From: Bacillota bacterium
GTDB lineage: Bacteria; Bacillota; Clostridia; Christensenellales; Aristaeellaceae
NCBI GenBank assembly: GCA_023392515.1
Contig: JAEVYX010000041.1
Span: 1 to 64,000 of the forward strand
Direction: 5' to 3'
Length of the DNA: 64,000 bases
A program made the translations under genes and the position numbers. Positions 7,088 to 17,212 of this stretch are shown here, piece after piece. Under the pieces are notes generated by a model that was not told the DNA's origin, ran no database searches, and saw nothing but the letters and a program-made list of their open reading frames with translations. Positions within the stretch are counted from its first letter, which is position 1. Each line of letters begins with the position of its first letter.

Positions 7088-8836
7088 ATGGAACAACTTG
7101 TCTCCCTTACAATTGACGGTGTGAAGGTGGAAGTACCTGCCGGAACCACTGTGCTGGAGGCTGCCCGAAAAGCCCATATCAATATCCCCACCCTGTGCTA
7201 TTTGAAGGGCTTGAATGAAATCGGCGCATGCCGTATCTGCATGGTGGATGTAGGCGGACGGGCACTTCAAGCTTCCTGCGTATTGCCGGTGGCCCCTAAC
7301 ATGGTTGTAAAAACCAACACGCCGGCTATCCGGGAAGCACGAAAGATAAACCTGGAACTGCTCTTGAGCAATCATGACAAAAAGTGCCTTACCTGCTCCC
7401 GCAGCCAGAATTGTGAACTGCAAAAGCTCTGCCTGGAGTTGGGTGTAGAGGATGGAAGCCGTTTTGAAGGAAAGAAAAACGTATATGCCGTAGACGACTT
7501 TTCTCCCTCTATCGTCCGTGACAACAACAAATGCGTCCTATGCCGGCGCTGCGTTGCAGCCTGTGCGAAGGCTCAAAAAGTCGGAGTCATCGGTGCAGTG
7601 AACCGCGGCTTTGAAACCTCCATCGAATCACCTTGGAAAATGAACCTCAGTGAAATGGCCTGCATTAACTGCGGTCAGTGCATCGTTGCTTGCCCGGTAG
7701 GAGCCTTGCGGGAGAAAGATGAAACCGACCAGGTTTGGAGTCTTTTGTCCGATGCCAAAAAGCACGTGGTCGTGCAGCCTGCTCCGGCCGTCCGCGCTGC
7801 ATTAGGCGAGGAATTCGGCATGGAGATTGGCACCCGCGTTACCGGAAAAATGGTGGCTGCTTTGCGTAGGCTGGGCTTTGACAAAGTTTTTGATACTGAT
7901 TTTGCCGCGGACCTGACCATTATGGAAGAAGCAACGGAGCTGTTGGGAAGGATCAATCAGGACGGTGTTTTGCCGTTGATTACCTCCTGCTCTCCAGGCT
8001 GGATCAAGTATTGCGAACACTATTACCCGGAATTTATTCCAAACCTGTCCTCCTGCAAATCCCCCCACGAAATGTTGGGAGCGCTGATAAAGAGTTATTA
8101 CGCGCAAAAAGCGGGAATCGATCCAAAGGACATCGCTGTTGTTTCCGTAATGCCCTGCACAGCCAAAAAGTTTGAAGCTGATCGGCCGGAATTGAGTGCC
8201 ACCGGCTATCCTGATGTGGACGCAGTAATCACCACAAGGGAATTGGCCCGTATGATCAAGGAAGCCGGAATAGACTTCGTAAGCCTTCAGGACGAAGCTT
8301 TTGACGATCTACTGGGTGAAAGCACTGGCGCGGGCGTCATCTTTGGCGCTACCGGCGGTGTTATGGAGGCTGCGCTTCGTACCGCTTATGAAGTGGTTAC
8401 GGGGAAGTCACTGGACAAGGTGGAGTTTGAGGCGGTACGCGGCATCGAAGGTGTAAAGGAAGCTACTGTGCAAGTCGGTGATCTGCCCGTTCATGTTGCA
8501 GTCGCCCATGGCACGGCAAACGCATCCAAACTGTTGGAACAGGTAAAGAGCGGCGAAAAGACCTATCACTTTATTGAGATTATGGGTTGCCCTGGCGGGT
8601 GTGTCACCGGCGGCGGGCAGCCGATCGTATCTGCACGCAAGCTGATGGAGTGCGATCCCAAGGTGCTTCGTGCTGCTGCCCTGTATGGAGAGGATCAGGA
8701 TAAGGCCCTGCGCAAGAGCCATGAAAACGAGGGCGTGAAGCAGCTTTATGCTGAGTTCCTTGAAAAGCCCAATAGCCACAAAGCCCATGAGCTTTTACAC
8801 ACCCATTATACTTCCAGGCCCAAGTATAGCCGATAA
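7088..8836 (+). CDS. hydA: [FeFe]-hydrogenase catalytic subunit HydA
   Basis: This 582-residue protein is an M3-type catalytic subunit. Domains: an N-terminal [2Fe-2S] domain (residues about 36-70), a His/Cys [4Fe-4S] motif (HDKKCLTCSRSQNC, about 96-109), two ferredoxin clusters (CVLCRRCVAAC and CINCGQCIVAC), then the H-cluster domain. H-cluster motifs are TSCSPGW (Cys301), MPCTAKKFE (Met355, Cys357) and GCPGGCVTGGGQP (Cys501, Cys505), followed by a C-terminal small-subunit-like tail. The first motif has Ser302 where many monomeric enzymes have a second Cys. GGAGG at 7075-7079 favours ATG 7088 over 7082. It is the last gene of the operon, before a terminator. Confidence 0.96.
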   Translation: MEQLVSLTIDGVKVEVPAGTTVLEAARKAHINIPTLCYLKGLNEIGACRICMVDVGGRALQASCVLPVAPNMVVKTNTPAIREARKINLELLLSNHDKKCLTCSRSQNCELQKLCLELGVEDGSRFEGKKNVYAVDDFSPSIVRDNNKCVLCRRCVAACAKAQKVGVIGAVNRGFETSIESPWKMNLSEMACINCGQCIVACPVGALREKDETDQVWSLLSDAKKHVVVQPAPAVRAALGEEFGMEIGTRVTGKMVAALRRLGFDKVFDTDFAADLTIMEEATELLGRINQDGVLPLITSCSPGWIKYCEHYYPEFIPNLSSCKSPHEMLGALIKSYYAQKAGIDPKDIAVVSVMPCTAKKFEADRPELSATGYPDVDAVITTRELARMIKEAGIDFVSLQDEAFDDLLGESTGAGVIFGATGGVMEAALRTAYEVVTGKSLDKVEFEAVRGIEGVKEATVQVGDLPVHVAVAHGTANASKLLEQVKSGEKTYHFIEIMGCPGGCVTGGGQPIVSARKLMECDPKVLRAAALYGEDQDKALRKSHENEGVKQLYAEFLEKPNSHKAHELLHTHYTSRPKYSR

Positions 8837-8850
8837 ATGTAAAATTCAAA

Positions 8851-8884
8851 AAAGCAGCTGTCCTTTGCCGGGCAGCTGCTTTTT
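8851..8884. terminator. Bidirectional terminator between hydA and recX
   Basis: AAAGCAGCTG (8851-8860) pairs with CAGCTGCTTT (8873-8882), flanked by A and T runs on both sides. It can serve hydA on the plus strand and recX on the minus strand. Confidence 0.8.
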
Positions 8885-8926
8885 CATTGACCACTTTGTT
8901 TTGTTAATTGGGGTAACAATTATATT

Positions 8927-9544
8927 TTACTCATCGTATTCAGCTGAATTTACAGCCTTTTTGACAATATCCCATCCAAATCCTCGCCGCACAAGGGCTT
9001 GCATCAATTTTTGTGTCATCGCTTTGGGATCATCGTTCGGATGGCGGGTTCTCCATTTCTCGCAAACAGCTTTTGCGCTCTGCAGCTGCTGATCCTCTTC
9101 AAGACTGTCCAGCGCAGTCTCCGCCGTGTCTTTTTCGATCCCTTTACGATACAGTTCTTGGGCAATTTTCCCTTTTCCCTGTGATCTTTGCGTGCGGACC
9201 TGCACCCATTGCCTGGCAAACGCTTCGTCGTCCAGCAGGCCTTCCTTTGACAGTTTATATATTACCATTTCAATGGTATTTGGCAGATATCCGCTTTGCA
9301 GGAGCTTTGACTCTATTTCTTTTTTTGATCTGGCTCGTACTGCAAGGCATGAAACAGCCCTATCCAGGGCATGACGATACTGCCTGACCATGAGCCATTG
9401 TTCATACTCTTCCAAATCCAAAGGCTGGCCATCACTTAAAGGGCGTTCTCTAAACAGGCTGAGCGGAACATTAATTTCTCGTTCCATATTCACGGTGATC
9501 CGTATTTTTCCACGAACCTTGCATAAGCCGGTAATCACATCCAT
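8927..9544 (-). CDS. recX: Regulatory protein RecX
   Basis: This 205-residue protein is a RecX-family modulator of RecA filaments. It shows the three-helix repeat pattern: ALDRAVSCLAVRARSKKEIESKL, then IYKLSKEGLLDDEAFARQWVQ, then a C-terminal repeat ending RGFGWDIVKKAVN. The ATG at 9544 follows GGGAG at suitable spacing; an upstream ATG at 9574 has no ribosome site. Its start overlaps the end of the beta-lactamase-fold gene by 10 bases. No recA is nearby. Confidence 0.9.
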   Translation of the reverse strand: MDVITGLCKVRGKIRITVNMEREINVPLSLFRERPLSDGQPLDLEEYEQWLMVRQYRHALDRAVSCLAVRARSKKEIESKLLQSGYLPNTIEMVIYKLSKEGLLDDEAFARQWVQVRTQRSQGKGKIAQELYRKGIEKDTAETALDSLEEDQQLQSAKAVCEKWRTRHPNDDPKAMTQKLMQALVRRGFGWDIVKKAVNSAEYDE

Positions 9545-10722
9545 GATGCTTGATCTCCCTGGGATAAGGCCCATGTAATAACTTCCCGGTTCACCTGTGC
9601 AAGATGGTCGCCTCTTGCTTCACTTGCGCCATTATCAAGAAAAGCTATGCCATTGCCGGTTTCCGGATCGTAAAATATGCCTTCCATTGCACCATAGGCA
9701 GAACCTTGATGGCCATACAGCTTGCCATGGTATAGGGTAGGGTCATCAATGATCGCCATGCCCAGCCCGTGCTGCATATGTGGGGCAGCCGTGCCGTAAG
9801 AAACCAACGGTGTACCCATGAAACGCAGGCTTTCTTTCGTTACAATAGGTTCTCCGCCACGGCACAATGCGCACAAAATCTTTCCAAGGGAAACAGCGTC
9901 AGTAAACAAATTGCCGGATGCCCAGCGGTAATGGAATTGCGGATCTGGGCTTGACATGGGATCCGCTTTTTGATATCGCTCTTCCACATGGAACTGGGGT
10001 TCTTTTCTATTGGGAAGCACACGGTAGATATGTGCGACACGGCTTAAGTCCTGCAGATTTTTTAATGAGTAGGCAGCCTGAACATCCAATGGACGAAAGA
10101 CGAGTTCCTGCATCAATGCTTCAAGTGATTTACCTGTTGCGCACTCCATGATGCTCCCCACCATGCCGGCGGCAAGATTGCTATAAAGAAAGGTTTTTCC
10201 AGGTGGTGTATCAACATAATTCTGTGTATCCTCTAGAAGCTGCGTTAGGGGAATGGCTTCTGTCAGGGCCTTTTCATACATAGGCCCATCGCAGATCCCG
10301 GAGGAATGGGAAAGCAGATGCCGCAGCGTAATTGCCTGATCCGGGTAATGGGGATTTCGAACAGCATATCCCAGTAAATCACCAATATCTGCGTCAAGGT
10401 CCAGCATTCCCTGTTCCATTAGCCGCATTGCACCTAATGCCGTTACAAGCTTTGTGATAGACGCTGTCCGGTAGATTGTATCTCGGGCTGCCTGTTTATC
10501 AGGCAGTCTGGAAAACCCATAGGTTACCAATGGTCCGAGCTCCCCATGGCGAATTATTTGCAAAGTAGCCCCAACCACGCATTGACGCCGAAAGATTTTT
10601 TTTAGTTTATGAAGCTTATGCTCCGGAATGGGCATGTCACAGGCAATATCACCTGGAATGTGCAGACCGAATATCGGTAATGTCCATTGATAAAACAGAT
10701 TTTTCCACGGGATGACAGGCAT
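9535..10722 (-). CDS. Beta-lactamase-fold serine hydrolase (class C / esterase family)
   Basis: This 395-residue protein is in the COG1680 beta-lactamase-related family. The nucleophile motif SITK sits within YRTASITKLVTALGAM at about residues 88-91, and the YSN motif (YSNLAAG) is present. The third motif appears as GHQG instead of KTG, as in many esterases and D-aminopeptidase-like members. No signal peptide is visible, so it is likely cytoplasmic. Substrate is unknown and antibiotic resistance should not be assumed. AAGGAG eight bases upstream selects ATG 10722 over an upstream in-frame ATG at 10779 that would overlap pncB. Confidence 0.85.
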   Translation of the reverse strand: MPVIPWKNLFYQWTLPIFGLHIPGDIACDMPIPEHKLHKLKKIFRRQCVVGATLQIIRHGELGPLVTYGFSRLPDKQAARDTIYRTASITKLVTALGAMRLMEQGMLDLDADIGDLLGYAVRNPHYPDQAITLRHLLSHSSGICDGPMYEKALTEAIPLTQLLEDTQNYVDTPPGKTFLYSNLAAGMVGSIMECATGKSLEALMQELVFRPLDVQAAYSLKNLQDLSRVAHIYRVLPNRKEPQFHVEERYQKADPMSSPDPQFHYRWASGNLFTDAVSLGKILCALCRGGEPIVTKESLRFMGTPLVSYGTAAPHMQHGLGMAIIDDPTLYHGKLYGHQGSAYGAMEGIFYDPETGNGIAFLDNGASEARGDHLAQVNREVITWALSQGDQASWM

Positions 10723-10771
10723 GGGATTTCTCCTTTTGTATAAAATGGTTTCCCTTATAAAAAGAGACAAA

Positions 10772-12208
10772 TCATGCACGTTTTGAACTTGTGGCCAAAA
10801 GAGCTTGCTTCAGGTCATACAAAGGGCGGCTCAAATCAACTTTATAGCGGTGAGGCGAATGCAGGCGTTTGTACTCCGCCCAAAAAGAGTCCATTTCTCC
10901 GTTGGCATAGCGTTGTATGTCCATGAGGGTTGGGCAATTATACACAAGCTTACCGTTTTCAAAGACAGGCACCAACATTTCCCGCATGTAATAATCGGTA
11001 ATGGTCATGGTTTTCCATGTGTTTTCTGGGTCAAAAATCGTAAGGGGCTGATGCTCATCATACACTTCATCAGACAAAGCAATCAAGTCAGCCAAAGCCT
11101 TGTTAGTCTTGCGATCAAAAATCCGGTAAAGCTTTTTCATGCCTGGATTGGTGATTTTTTGAGGGTTTTCAGATATTTTAATCCGAGGATACATCACGCC
11201 GTTTACTTCCTCCGCAGCCAGTTTATATACGCCGCCCAAGGCGGGATTATCCTGACTGGTAATCAGCCGGGTGCCTACACCCCATACGTCTATCCTGGCG
11301 TCCTGGGCCTTCAAGTCCCAAATAACCTCTTCATCTAAATCCCCGCTGGCAAATACTTTCGCATTGGGGAATCCTGCATCATCCATCATTTTTCTGGCCT
11401 CACGGCTTAAATATGCCAGATCGCCGCTATCCAAACGAATACCCACCGGTTCATATCCCTTTTTCCGCAGCTCACGAAATACGGTAAGTGCATTCGGCAT
11501 GCCGCTTTTCAGGGTATCATAGGTATCTACAAGCAGCATGCAGCTATCCGGAAAAGTTTCGGCATATGCACGGAAAGCCTCCAATTCGCTGGGAAAGGAC
11601 ATAACCCAACTATGGGCATGCGTGCCTTTGACAGGTATGCCAAACAATTGTCCTGTAAGTACATTGCTGGTTGCACTGCAACCGCCAATAATGGCTGCTC
11701 TTGCACCATAAATTCCTGCGTCCGGGCCCTGAGCCCGGCGCAAGCCAAACTCAAGCACACTGGTGCCTTGAGCCGCCTGACAAACCCGGGCTGCTTTCGT
11801 GGCAATCAACGTTTGATGGTTGATAATGTTTAATAGCGCTGTTTCAATCAATTGGGCTTCCATGATAGGTGCATACACACGCACGATCGGCTCGCCAGGA
11901 AAAACCACCGTACCCTCGGGAACAGCATACAAATCGCCTGTAAAGCGCAGGCCGGATAACATCTCCAAAAAGGAATCATCAAACAGGTTTAAGGAGTGAA
12001 GATAATCCAAATCATCCTTTTCAAAGGTGAGATGTTCTACATAATCGATGGCTTGCTCCAGACCCGCTGCAATGGCATGGGCTGTCACATCACCTTGTTT
12101 ACGGTAAAAAAGATCAAACACAGCCTTGTTGTTCTTCATGCCGTGTTTCCAATAGCCATACATCATGGTCAATTGATATAAATCCGTCATCATCGTTAAG
12201 TTTCTCAT
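10772..12208 (-). CDS. pncB: Nicotinate phosphoribosyltransferase
   Basis: This 478-residue enzyme converts nicotinate and PRPP to nicotinate mononucleotide in NAD salvage. Family signatures include the N-terminus TMMTDLYQLTMMYGYW, the segment KAVFDLFYRK, the region EFGLRRAQGPDAG with its Arg residues near the active site, and RLDSGDLAYLS. The size fits Firmicutes PncB. AGGAGG seven bases upstream selects ATG 12208. It lies downstream of lgt in the same operon. NAD salvage is notable in a region so rich in NAD-linked enzymes, but the link is not more than proximity. Confidence 0.93.
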   Translation of the reverse strand: MRNLTMMTDLYQLTMMYGYWKHGMKNNKAVFDLFYRKQGDVTAHAIAAGLEQAIDYVEHLTFEKDDLDYLHSLNLFDDSFLEMLSGLRFTGDLYAVPEGTVVFPGEPIVRVYAPIMEAQLIETALLNIINHQTLIATKAARVCQAAQGTSVLEFGLRRAQGPDAGIYGARAAIIGGCSATSNVLTGQLFGIPVKGTHAHSWVMSFPSELEAFRAYAETFPDSCMLLVDTYDTLKSGMPNALTVFRELRKKGYEPVGIRLDSGDLAYLSREARKMMDDAGFPNAKVFASGDLDEEVIWDLKAQDARIDVWGVGTRLITSQDNPALGGVYKLAAEEVNGVMYPRIKISENPQKITNPGMKKLYRIFDRKTNKALADLIALSDEVYDEHQPLTIFDPENTWKTMTITDYYMREMLVPVFENGKLVYNCPTLMDIQRYANGEMDSFWAEYKRLHSPHRYKVDLSRPLYDLKQALLATSSKRA

Positions 12209-12239
12209 AACAATGCCTCCTATGTGTGTATAGGGAAGT

Positions 12240-13382
12240 TTAATCATCGGTTTCACCTGTCAGCGGATAAACCGCCAGCGCCATAGCCGGAAACCCCAGA
12301 GCCAGAAAGGTTATAAACCATGTCTGTAGCAAAAGAGGAGATTGGGCACCCTTATAATAAAACAGAAACACCACTTGCCCAATGCCTATCAAGATCAGGG
12401 GAACACATGGAACGAATCCCCATTTGCTGCGGACAACAGGCACGCAAATACCTGTCACGCAGGTCAGGAGCAAAACAGCCAGGAAAACCGGAATAGGAAA
12501 AGCACGGTTTAAATAAGCACCTGCAAGCAAGAAGTATGCCCACAACAGAATACAGGCTACACCAGATGCAAAGGGAAAAAGATTCGCTTTTTTGGGGGAC
12601 TCTTCGGTCACTTTTTTTCTGGAATGCAGGCTGCGCAGCAAAAGCACCATCAGTGCAATACCACAGGCCACAAGGCTTAACCATTGAGAGATACGGACAG
12701 CGCTGCCACCCCACATCAGGCTATCTGTACGCAGCCCTTCGATCACAGCACGGCCTGCGCCATATAAAAGCACATACCATAAAAATACATCCCCCTTATG
12801 GCTCATCTTACTGCGAAAGCTCATCAGAAGCAAGAAAGTAATTACATTCCAGCAAGATTCATAAAAAAAAGTGGCCAAATGCCAGACAGGTTGGCCATTT
12901 TCCTGAATTAGCACCGCAAAAGGGAAGAACTGCCACTGTGGATTGGTCACCGCAACACCATAGGCCTCCATATTGAAATAATTTCCCCAGCGGCCTAAAG
13001 CCTGGGCGATGATTAATCCAGGTGCAGCCATATCCAATAGCGTTCGCAAGAGGAATTTCCTACGCTTTGCTATAATCGCCATCCCTGCAAATCCACCAAT
13101 AATTGCGCCGTAAATCGCAATGCCGCCTTCCCATACATAAAGGATGCGTATGGGATTATAAGCAAATTGATCCCATGAAAATGCGACATAGTATAGCCTG
13201 GCTCCTATGATCCCCAGTGGAATAGCCATTAGCGCTACATCAACAGCAGTATCCTTAGGAAGTTTCAAGCGTTTTTCTTCTCTTGCGCATAAGAAGACTG
13301 CCAATGAAATAGCGCATACCATAATCAAACTATACCAGGGTAATATCCCAAAGGCCAGGCGGTTTGTTGGCATTGCTCCCAT
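12240..13382 (-). CDS. lgt: Prolipoprotein diacylglyceryl transferase, C-terminally extended
   Basis: This integral membrane enzyme transfers diacylglyceryl from phosphatidylglycerol to the lipobox cysteine. The signature GRWGNYFNMEAYG is at about residues 130-142, preceded by GIIGARLYYV and GGIAIYGAIIGG, and followed by GAGRAVIEGLRTDSL with its conserved Arg and Glu. At 380 residues it is about 100 longer than usual. The extra C-terminal part carries three or more hydrophobic segments, so it adds a small membrane domain of unknown role. The start is uncertain: ATG 13382 is chosen after GGGAGG, with ATG 13373 possible. Confidence 0.9.
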   Translation of the reverse strand: MGAMPTNRLAFGILPWYSLIMVCAISLAVFLCAREEKRLKLPKDTAVDVALMAIPLGIIGARLYYVAFSWDQFAYNPIRILYVWEGGIAIYGAIIGGFAGMAIIAKRRKFLLRTLLDMAAPGLIIAQALGRWGNYFNMEAYGVAVTNPQWQFFPFAVLIQENGQPVWHLATFFYESCWNVITFLLLMSFRSKMSHKGDVFLWYVLLYGAGRAVIEGLRTDSLMWGGSAVRISQWLSLVACGIALMVLLLRSLHSRKKVTEESPKKANLFPFASGVACILLWAYFLLAGAYLNRAFPIPVFLAVLLLTCVTGICVPVVRSKWGFVPCVPLILIGIGQVVFLFYYKGAQSPLLLQTWFITFLALGFPAMALAVYPLTGETDD

Positions 13383-13411
13383 CCATTGTCTTCCTCCCAA
13401 CCATTTTCTTC

Positions 13412-13440
13412 ATTATATTCATGGCCTATTTGCATGTCAA
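13412..13440 (-). promoter_or_regulatory. Consensus sigma-A promoter for lgt-pncB-recX operon
   Basis: On the minus strand TTGACA (13440-13435), a 17-bp spacer and TATAAT (13417-13412) match the consensus exactly, 30 bases upstream of the lgt start. It is divergent from the upp promoter. Confidence 0.85.
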
Positions 13441-13530
13441 GCATGCACGAATTGTAGAATTATTTCAAACCACCTGACAAACAATAGAAAAAAGATTTGC
13501 TTTGATCCTGTACTAAATTCGAAAAACAGG

Positions 13531-13559
13531 TTGTCATGTTGGTAAATGTACGCTATAAT
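13531..13559 (+). promoter_or_regulatory. Strong sigma-A promoter for upp and probably the V-ATPase genes
   Basis: TTGTCA (13531-13536), a 17-bp spacer and TATAAT (13554-13559). The resulting leader before upp is unusually long, about 235 nt. No other clear promoter lies before ntpF, so upp and ntpFIKECGABD may be one transcription unit. Confidence 0.8.
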
Positions 13560-13585
13560 AATCGGGAATTGAGCGTGAGGTTTCC

Positions 13586-14429
<844 letters not shown>

Positions 14430-14459
14430 ATAGAACTACGCATAAGGCGGTGATAAAAT

Positions 14460-14783
14460 TTGTCGCTGGAATTGCTTAAAGCCATTCAGGAAGCAGAAGG
14501 CCGCGCCGATGTAACGCGTGGGAACGCGCAACGTGAAGCTCGCGAGATGATTAAAGCCGTCGAGGCAGCATGCACCGAACACGAACGTCAGGCAGCTCAA
14601 GACCATCGAGCTCTTTTTCAAAGTGTTTTGGAAGAAAAGCGCGTACAGGTGCAAAAAGCCTTGGAAGGACAGTCCCAGGAGCAGGAAAAGCAGCGGATCG
14701 CCCTTTGCCATGATGCTGAAAAGCGCTTGGATTTAGCAGCTACCCGGATCTTTGAGAGGGTTGTGAACAATGGCCATCGTTGA
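14460..14783 (+). CDS. ntpF: V-type ATPase subunit NtpF (peripheral stalk, G/H-like)
   Basis: This 107-residue, highly charged helical protein has the heptad-like composition of the peripheral-stalk subunit that pairs with NtpE. It is rich in Glu, Arg, Gln and Ala, with no glycine-rich motifs. The call rests on composition, size and its place at the head of an operon with the Enterococcus order ntpF-I-K-E-C-G-A-B-D. TTG 14460 follows an AAGGCGGTG ribosome site. The last 14 bases overlap ntpI. Confidence 0.8.
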   Translation: MSLELLKAIQEAEGRADVTRGNAQREAREMIKAVEAACTEHERQAAQDHRALFQSVLEEKRVQVQKALEGQSQEQEKQRIALCHDAEKRLDLAATRIFERVVNNGHR

Positions 14784-16677
14784 AATGAAGCGGATCACCC
14801 TGCTTGCCCTTTTGAAGGACAAGGAAAAGCTTCTCCATGGCATGCAGCGCATGGGCTGTGTTCAGGTTACGGATATTCCTGACCCCAATGTGCAGCCCTT
14901 CTTACAAAAGCAAGGCTCGCTGGATCATGTGGAAGAAACCCTTTCCCGGCTCCGCTGGACGATTGATCAATTGGGCAGGTTTGATACCACAAAAGCGCCT
15001 CTATTAGGCGGGAAGCCCGAAATCTCCATGGATACGGTGGAGGAAATCCTTCAGAATCAAAAAGAATACCTGGATGTCGTATCCGCTGTGGAAAACTGCG
15101 AGCATCGCAGTGGCGATTTACGCGGCCAGGCGGCTAGAATTCACGCCGCTAAAGAGCAATGGCAGCCTTGGGCATCCTTGGATATTCCTGCCAAAGAAAT
15201 CACAAATACGCATGATACCGTGCAAATGGCAGGAACCATGCCCAAAAAGGTTTTGGAAGAAAAAAGTCAGGCCTGGGCAGATAAACCTGTTGTACTTCAA
15301 TTGGTTGGTACGGTTCGGGAAACGGCTTGCATATGGCTGATGGCTCACGCTTCTATTGCCGAATCGTTTCTTTCCGATTTAAAAGCGGCTGGCTTTACCC
15401 AAGTTCCATTTGGCGATATGGAGGGAACGCCGGCTCAATTACTGGCGTCTTATGAAGAAGAGCTAAGAAGTATTGCAGAAGAACAAAAGGCAATTCAAAC
15501 TGAGCTGGGTTCCTATGCTCAGAAACTGCCTGGGATCAAGATACTTTACGATGCCCTTTTGGCAAAGAAGGATCGATTGCAGGCCGCTGGACGTTTTGCG
15601 CAGACAGAAAGTACCTTTTTCATGAGGGGATGGGTTCCTGCTGCTTTGACGGACAAGGTGGCGGACAAGCTTCATGCTTTGTCTCCCAGTTGCAGCGTAT
15701 CATTCGATGTGCCTGAAGAGGGAGATGAGCCGCCGGTTCTTTTGCAGAACGGCAAGGTGACTTCCCCTTTTGAATCAGTAGTTGCCGGCTTTTCGCTGCC
15801 CTCTCCCTATGGCATAGACCCTACCGCCGTGATGATGCCCTTCTTTGCCATCTTTTTTGGCATGATGGTATCGGATGCTGGATATGGGCTTTTGATGGCC
15901 ATTGTTATCCCCTTAGCCATCAAGCTATTGAAACCTTCCACGGGTGCCAAAAAGCTGATGTGGATCCTGGCTATCGGCGGCGTATCCACCTTGTTTTGGG
16001 GTTTCATGTACAATACTTGGTTCGGTTTTGCACCGCTGCCGGTCTATTTTGACCCGGTAAACAACGCACTGCCTGTCATGGCGCTTTGCATTGGTATTGG
16101 CGCTATTCATTTGTTCACCGGGCTTGGTGTGGGCGCTTATATGAATATCAAGCGCGGCAAGCCTTGGGATGCTCTATTTGATCAGGCAAGTTGGTTCATG
16201 CTTATTGTGGGCCTGGGCCTTCTCCTCCTTCCAGCCACAGCCCAAGTGGGTCAAATCATGGCCCTTGCGGGTGCTGGGATCATATTGCTTACAGCCGGAC
16301 GCAGCAAGAGCAAAAACCCAATCAAAAGGCTTATCAGCGGACTGGGCGCATTGTACGGCATTACCAGTTGGGTAAGCGATTTGCTCAGCTATATGCGCCT
16401 GTTCGGTATGGGCCTTGCTACGGGCGTTATCGGCATGGTTATCAACCAGCTGGTGGGCATGGTGTTTGAAGCGGGTCCCATCGGGATGGTGATTGGCGCG
16501 GCGCTTTTCTGCGGCGGCCACCTGTTTAATGCGGGAATCAATATCCTGGGTGCTTATGTCCACTCCTGCCGTCTGCAGTATATTGAATTCTTTGGAAAGT
16601 TTTACGAAGAGGGTGGAAAGCCCTTTGCTCCCATGGGGGACAATTCACGTTACGTGCGCATCAGAGATGCCTCTTGA
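14770..16677 (+). CDS. ntpI: V-type ATP synthase subunit I (membrane a-subunit)
   Basis: This 635-residue protein has a cytoplasmic half (residues 1 to about 345, with coiled-coil stretches such as QLLASYEEELRSIAEEQKAI). A membrane half follows with seven to eight hydrophobic segments, starting near PYGIDPTAVMMPFFAIFFG. The stretch DLLSYMRLFGMGLATGVIG holds the essential Arg that faces the rotor ring. It forms the ion half-channels and anchors the stators. It overlaps ntpF by 14 bases and is followed by ntpK. Confidence 0.95.
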   Translation: MAIVEMKRITLLALLKDKEKLLHGMQRMGCVQVTDIPDPNVQPFLQKQGSLDHVEETLSRLRWTIDQLGRFDTTKAPLLGGKPEISMDTVEEILQNQKEYLDVVSAVENCEHRSGDLRGQAARIHAAKEQWQPWASLDIPAKEITNTHDTVQMAGTMPKKVLEEKSQAWADKPVVLQLVGTVRETACIWLMAHASIAESFLSDLKAAGFTQVPFGDMEGTPAQLLASYEEELRSIAEEQKAIQTELGSYAQKLPGIKILYDALLAKKDRLQAAGRFAQTESTFFMRGWVPAALTDKVADKLHALSPSCSVSFDVPEEGDEPPVLLQNGKVTSPFESVVAGFSLPSPYGIDPTAVMMPFFAIFFGMMVSDAGYGLLMAIVIPLAIKLLKPSTGAKKLMWILAIGGVSTLFWGFMYNTWFGFAPLPVYFDPVNNALPVMALCIGIGAIHLFTGLGVGAYMNIKRGKPWDALFDQASWFMLIVGLGLLLLPATAQVGQIMALAGAGIILLTAGRSKSKNPIKRLISGLGALYGITSWVSDLLSYMRLFGMGLATGVIGMVINQLVGMVFEAGPIGMVIGAALFCGGHLFNAGINILGAYVHSCRLQYIEFFGKFYEEGGKPFAPMGDNSRYVRIRDAS

Positions 16678-16727
16678 GCCCAATGATGCGACGGTTATAA
16701 AAACACCATTTTAAGGAGGATATTCCC

Positions 16728-17201
16728 ATGACACTTGGTCAAATTCTCGCGCTCTTCGGTGCCGCCATCGCTGTTCTTTTATCCGGTATGGGCTCCAGCA
16801 AAGGTGTCGGCTTGGCCGGCGAAACCAATGCCGGCGTTTCGACCGAAAACCCGGAAGTAAACTCAAAGCTTTTGGTGCTTCAGCTGCTGCCTGCAACCCA
16901 GGGTATTTACGGCTTCCTCATCGCTGTTATCGTATTGATCAACACTGGCGTATTGGGCGGTGCCATGAAGGATATCAGCGTCATGCAAGGCTTAGCCTAT
17001 ATTGTCGGCTGCTTGCCGGTTGGCATTGTGGGTTACTATTCGGCAATCCGCCAAGGCAAAGTGGCAGCCGCCGGCATGCTTATGACCGGTCAACGCCCTG
17101 AAATGTCCGGTAAAGGCATTACCATGACCGTTATGGTGGAAACATACGCCGTTCTTGCCCTCTTGGTTTCCTTCCTGGTGGTCAACTCCATCAAGCTGTA
17201 A
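16728..17201 (+). CDS. ntpK: V-type ATP synthase rotor subunit K, Na+-type site
   Basis: This 157-residue proteolipid has four membrane helices in two tandem hairpins and forms the rotor ring. Compared with Enterococcus hirae NtpK, the residues of its Na+ site are present: Leu54, Thr57 and Gln58 (LLPATQGIYG), Gln109 (AIRQGK) and Glu138 (MVETYA). This supports Na+ rather than H+ coupling, though some H+ enzymes share part of the motif. AAGGAGG precedes the ATG at good spacing. Confidence 0.95.
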   Translation: MTLGQILALFGAAIAVLLSGMGSSKGVGLAGETNAGVSTENPEVNSKLLVLQLLPATQGIYGFLIAVIVLINTGVLGGAMKDISVMQGLAYIVGCLPVGIVGYYSAIRQGKVAAAGMLMTGQRPEMSGKGITMTVMVETYAVLALLVSFLVVNSIKL

Positions 17202-17212
17202 GGAGAAGGTCC

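Noticed and set aside
9535..10722. Antibiotic-resistance beta-lactamase
   Set aside because: No signal peptide and the third motif is GHQG rather than KTG; it fits the broad esterase-like family better.
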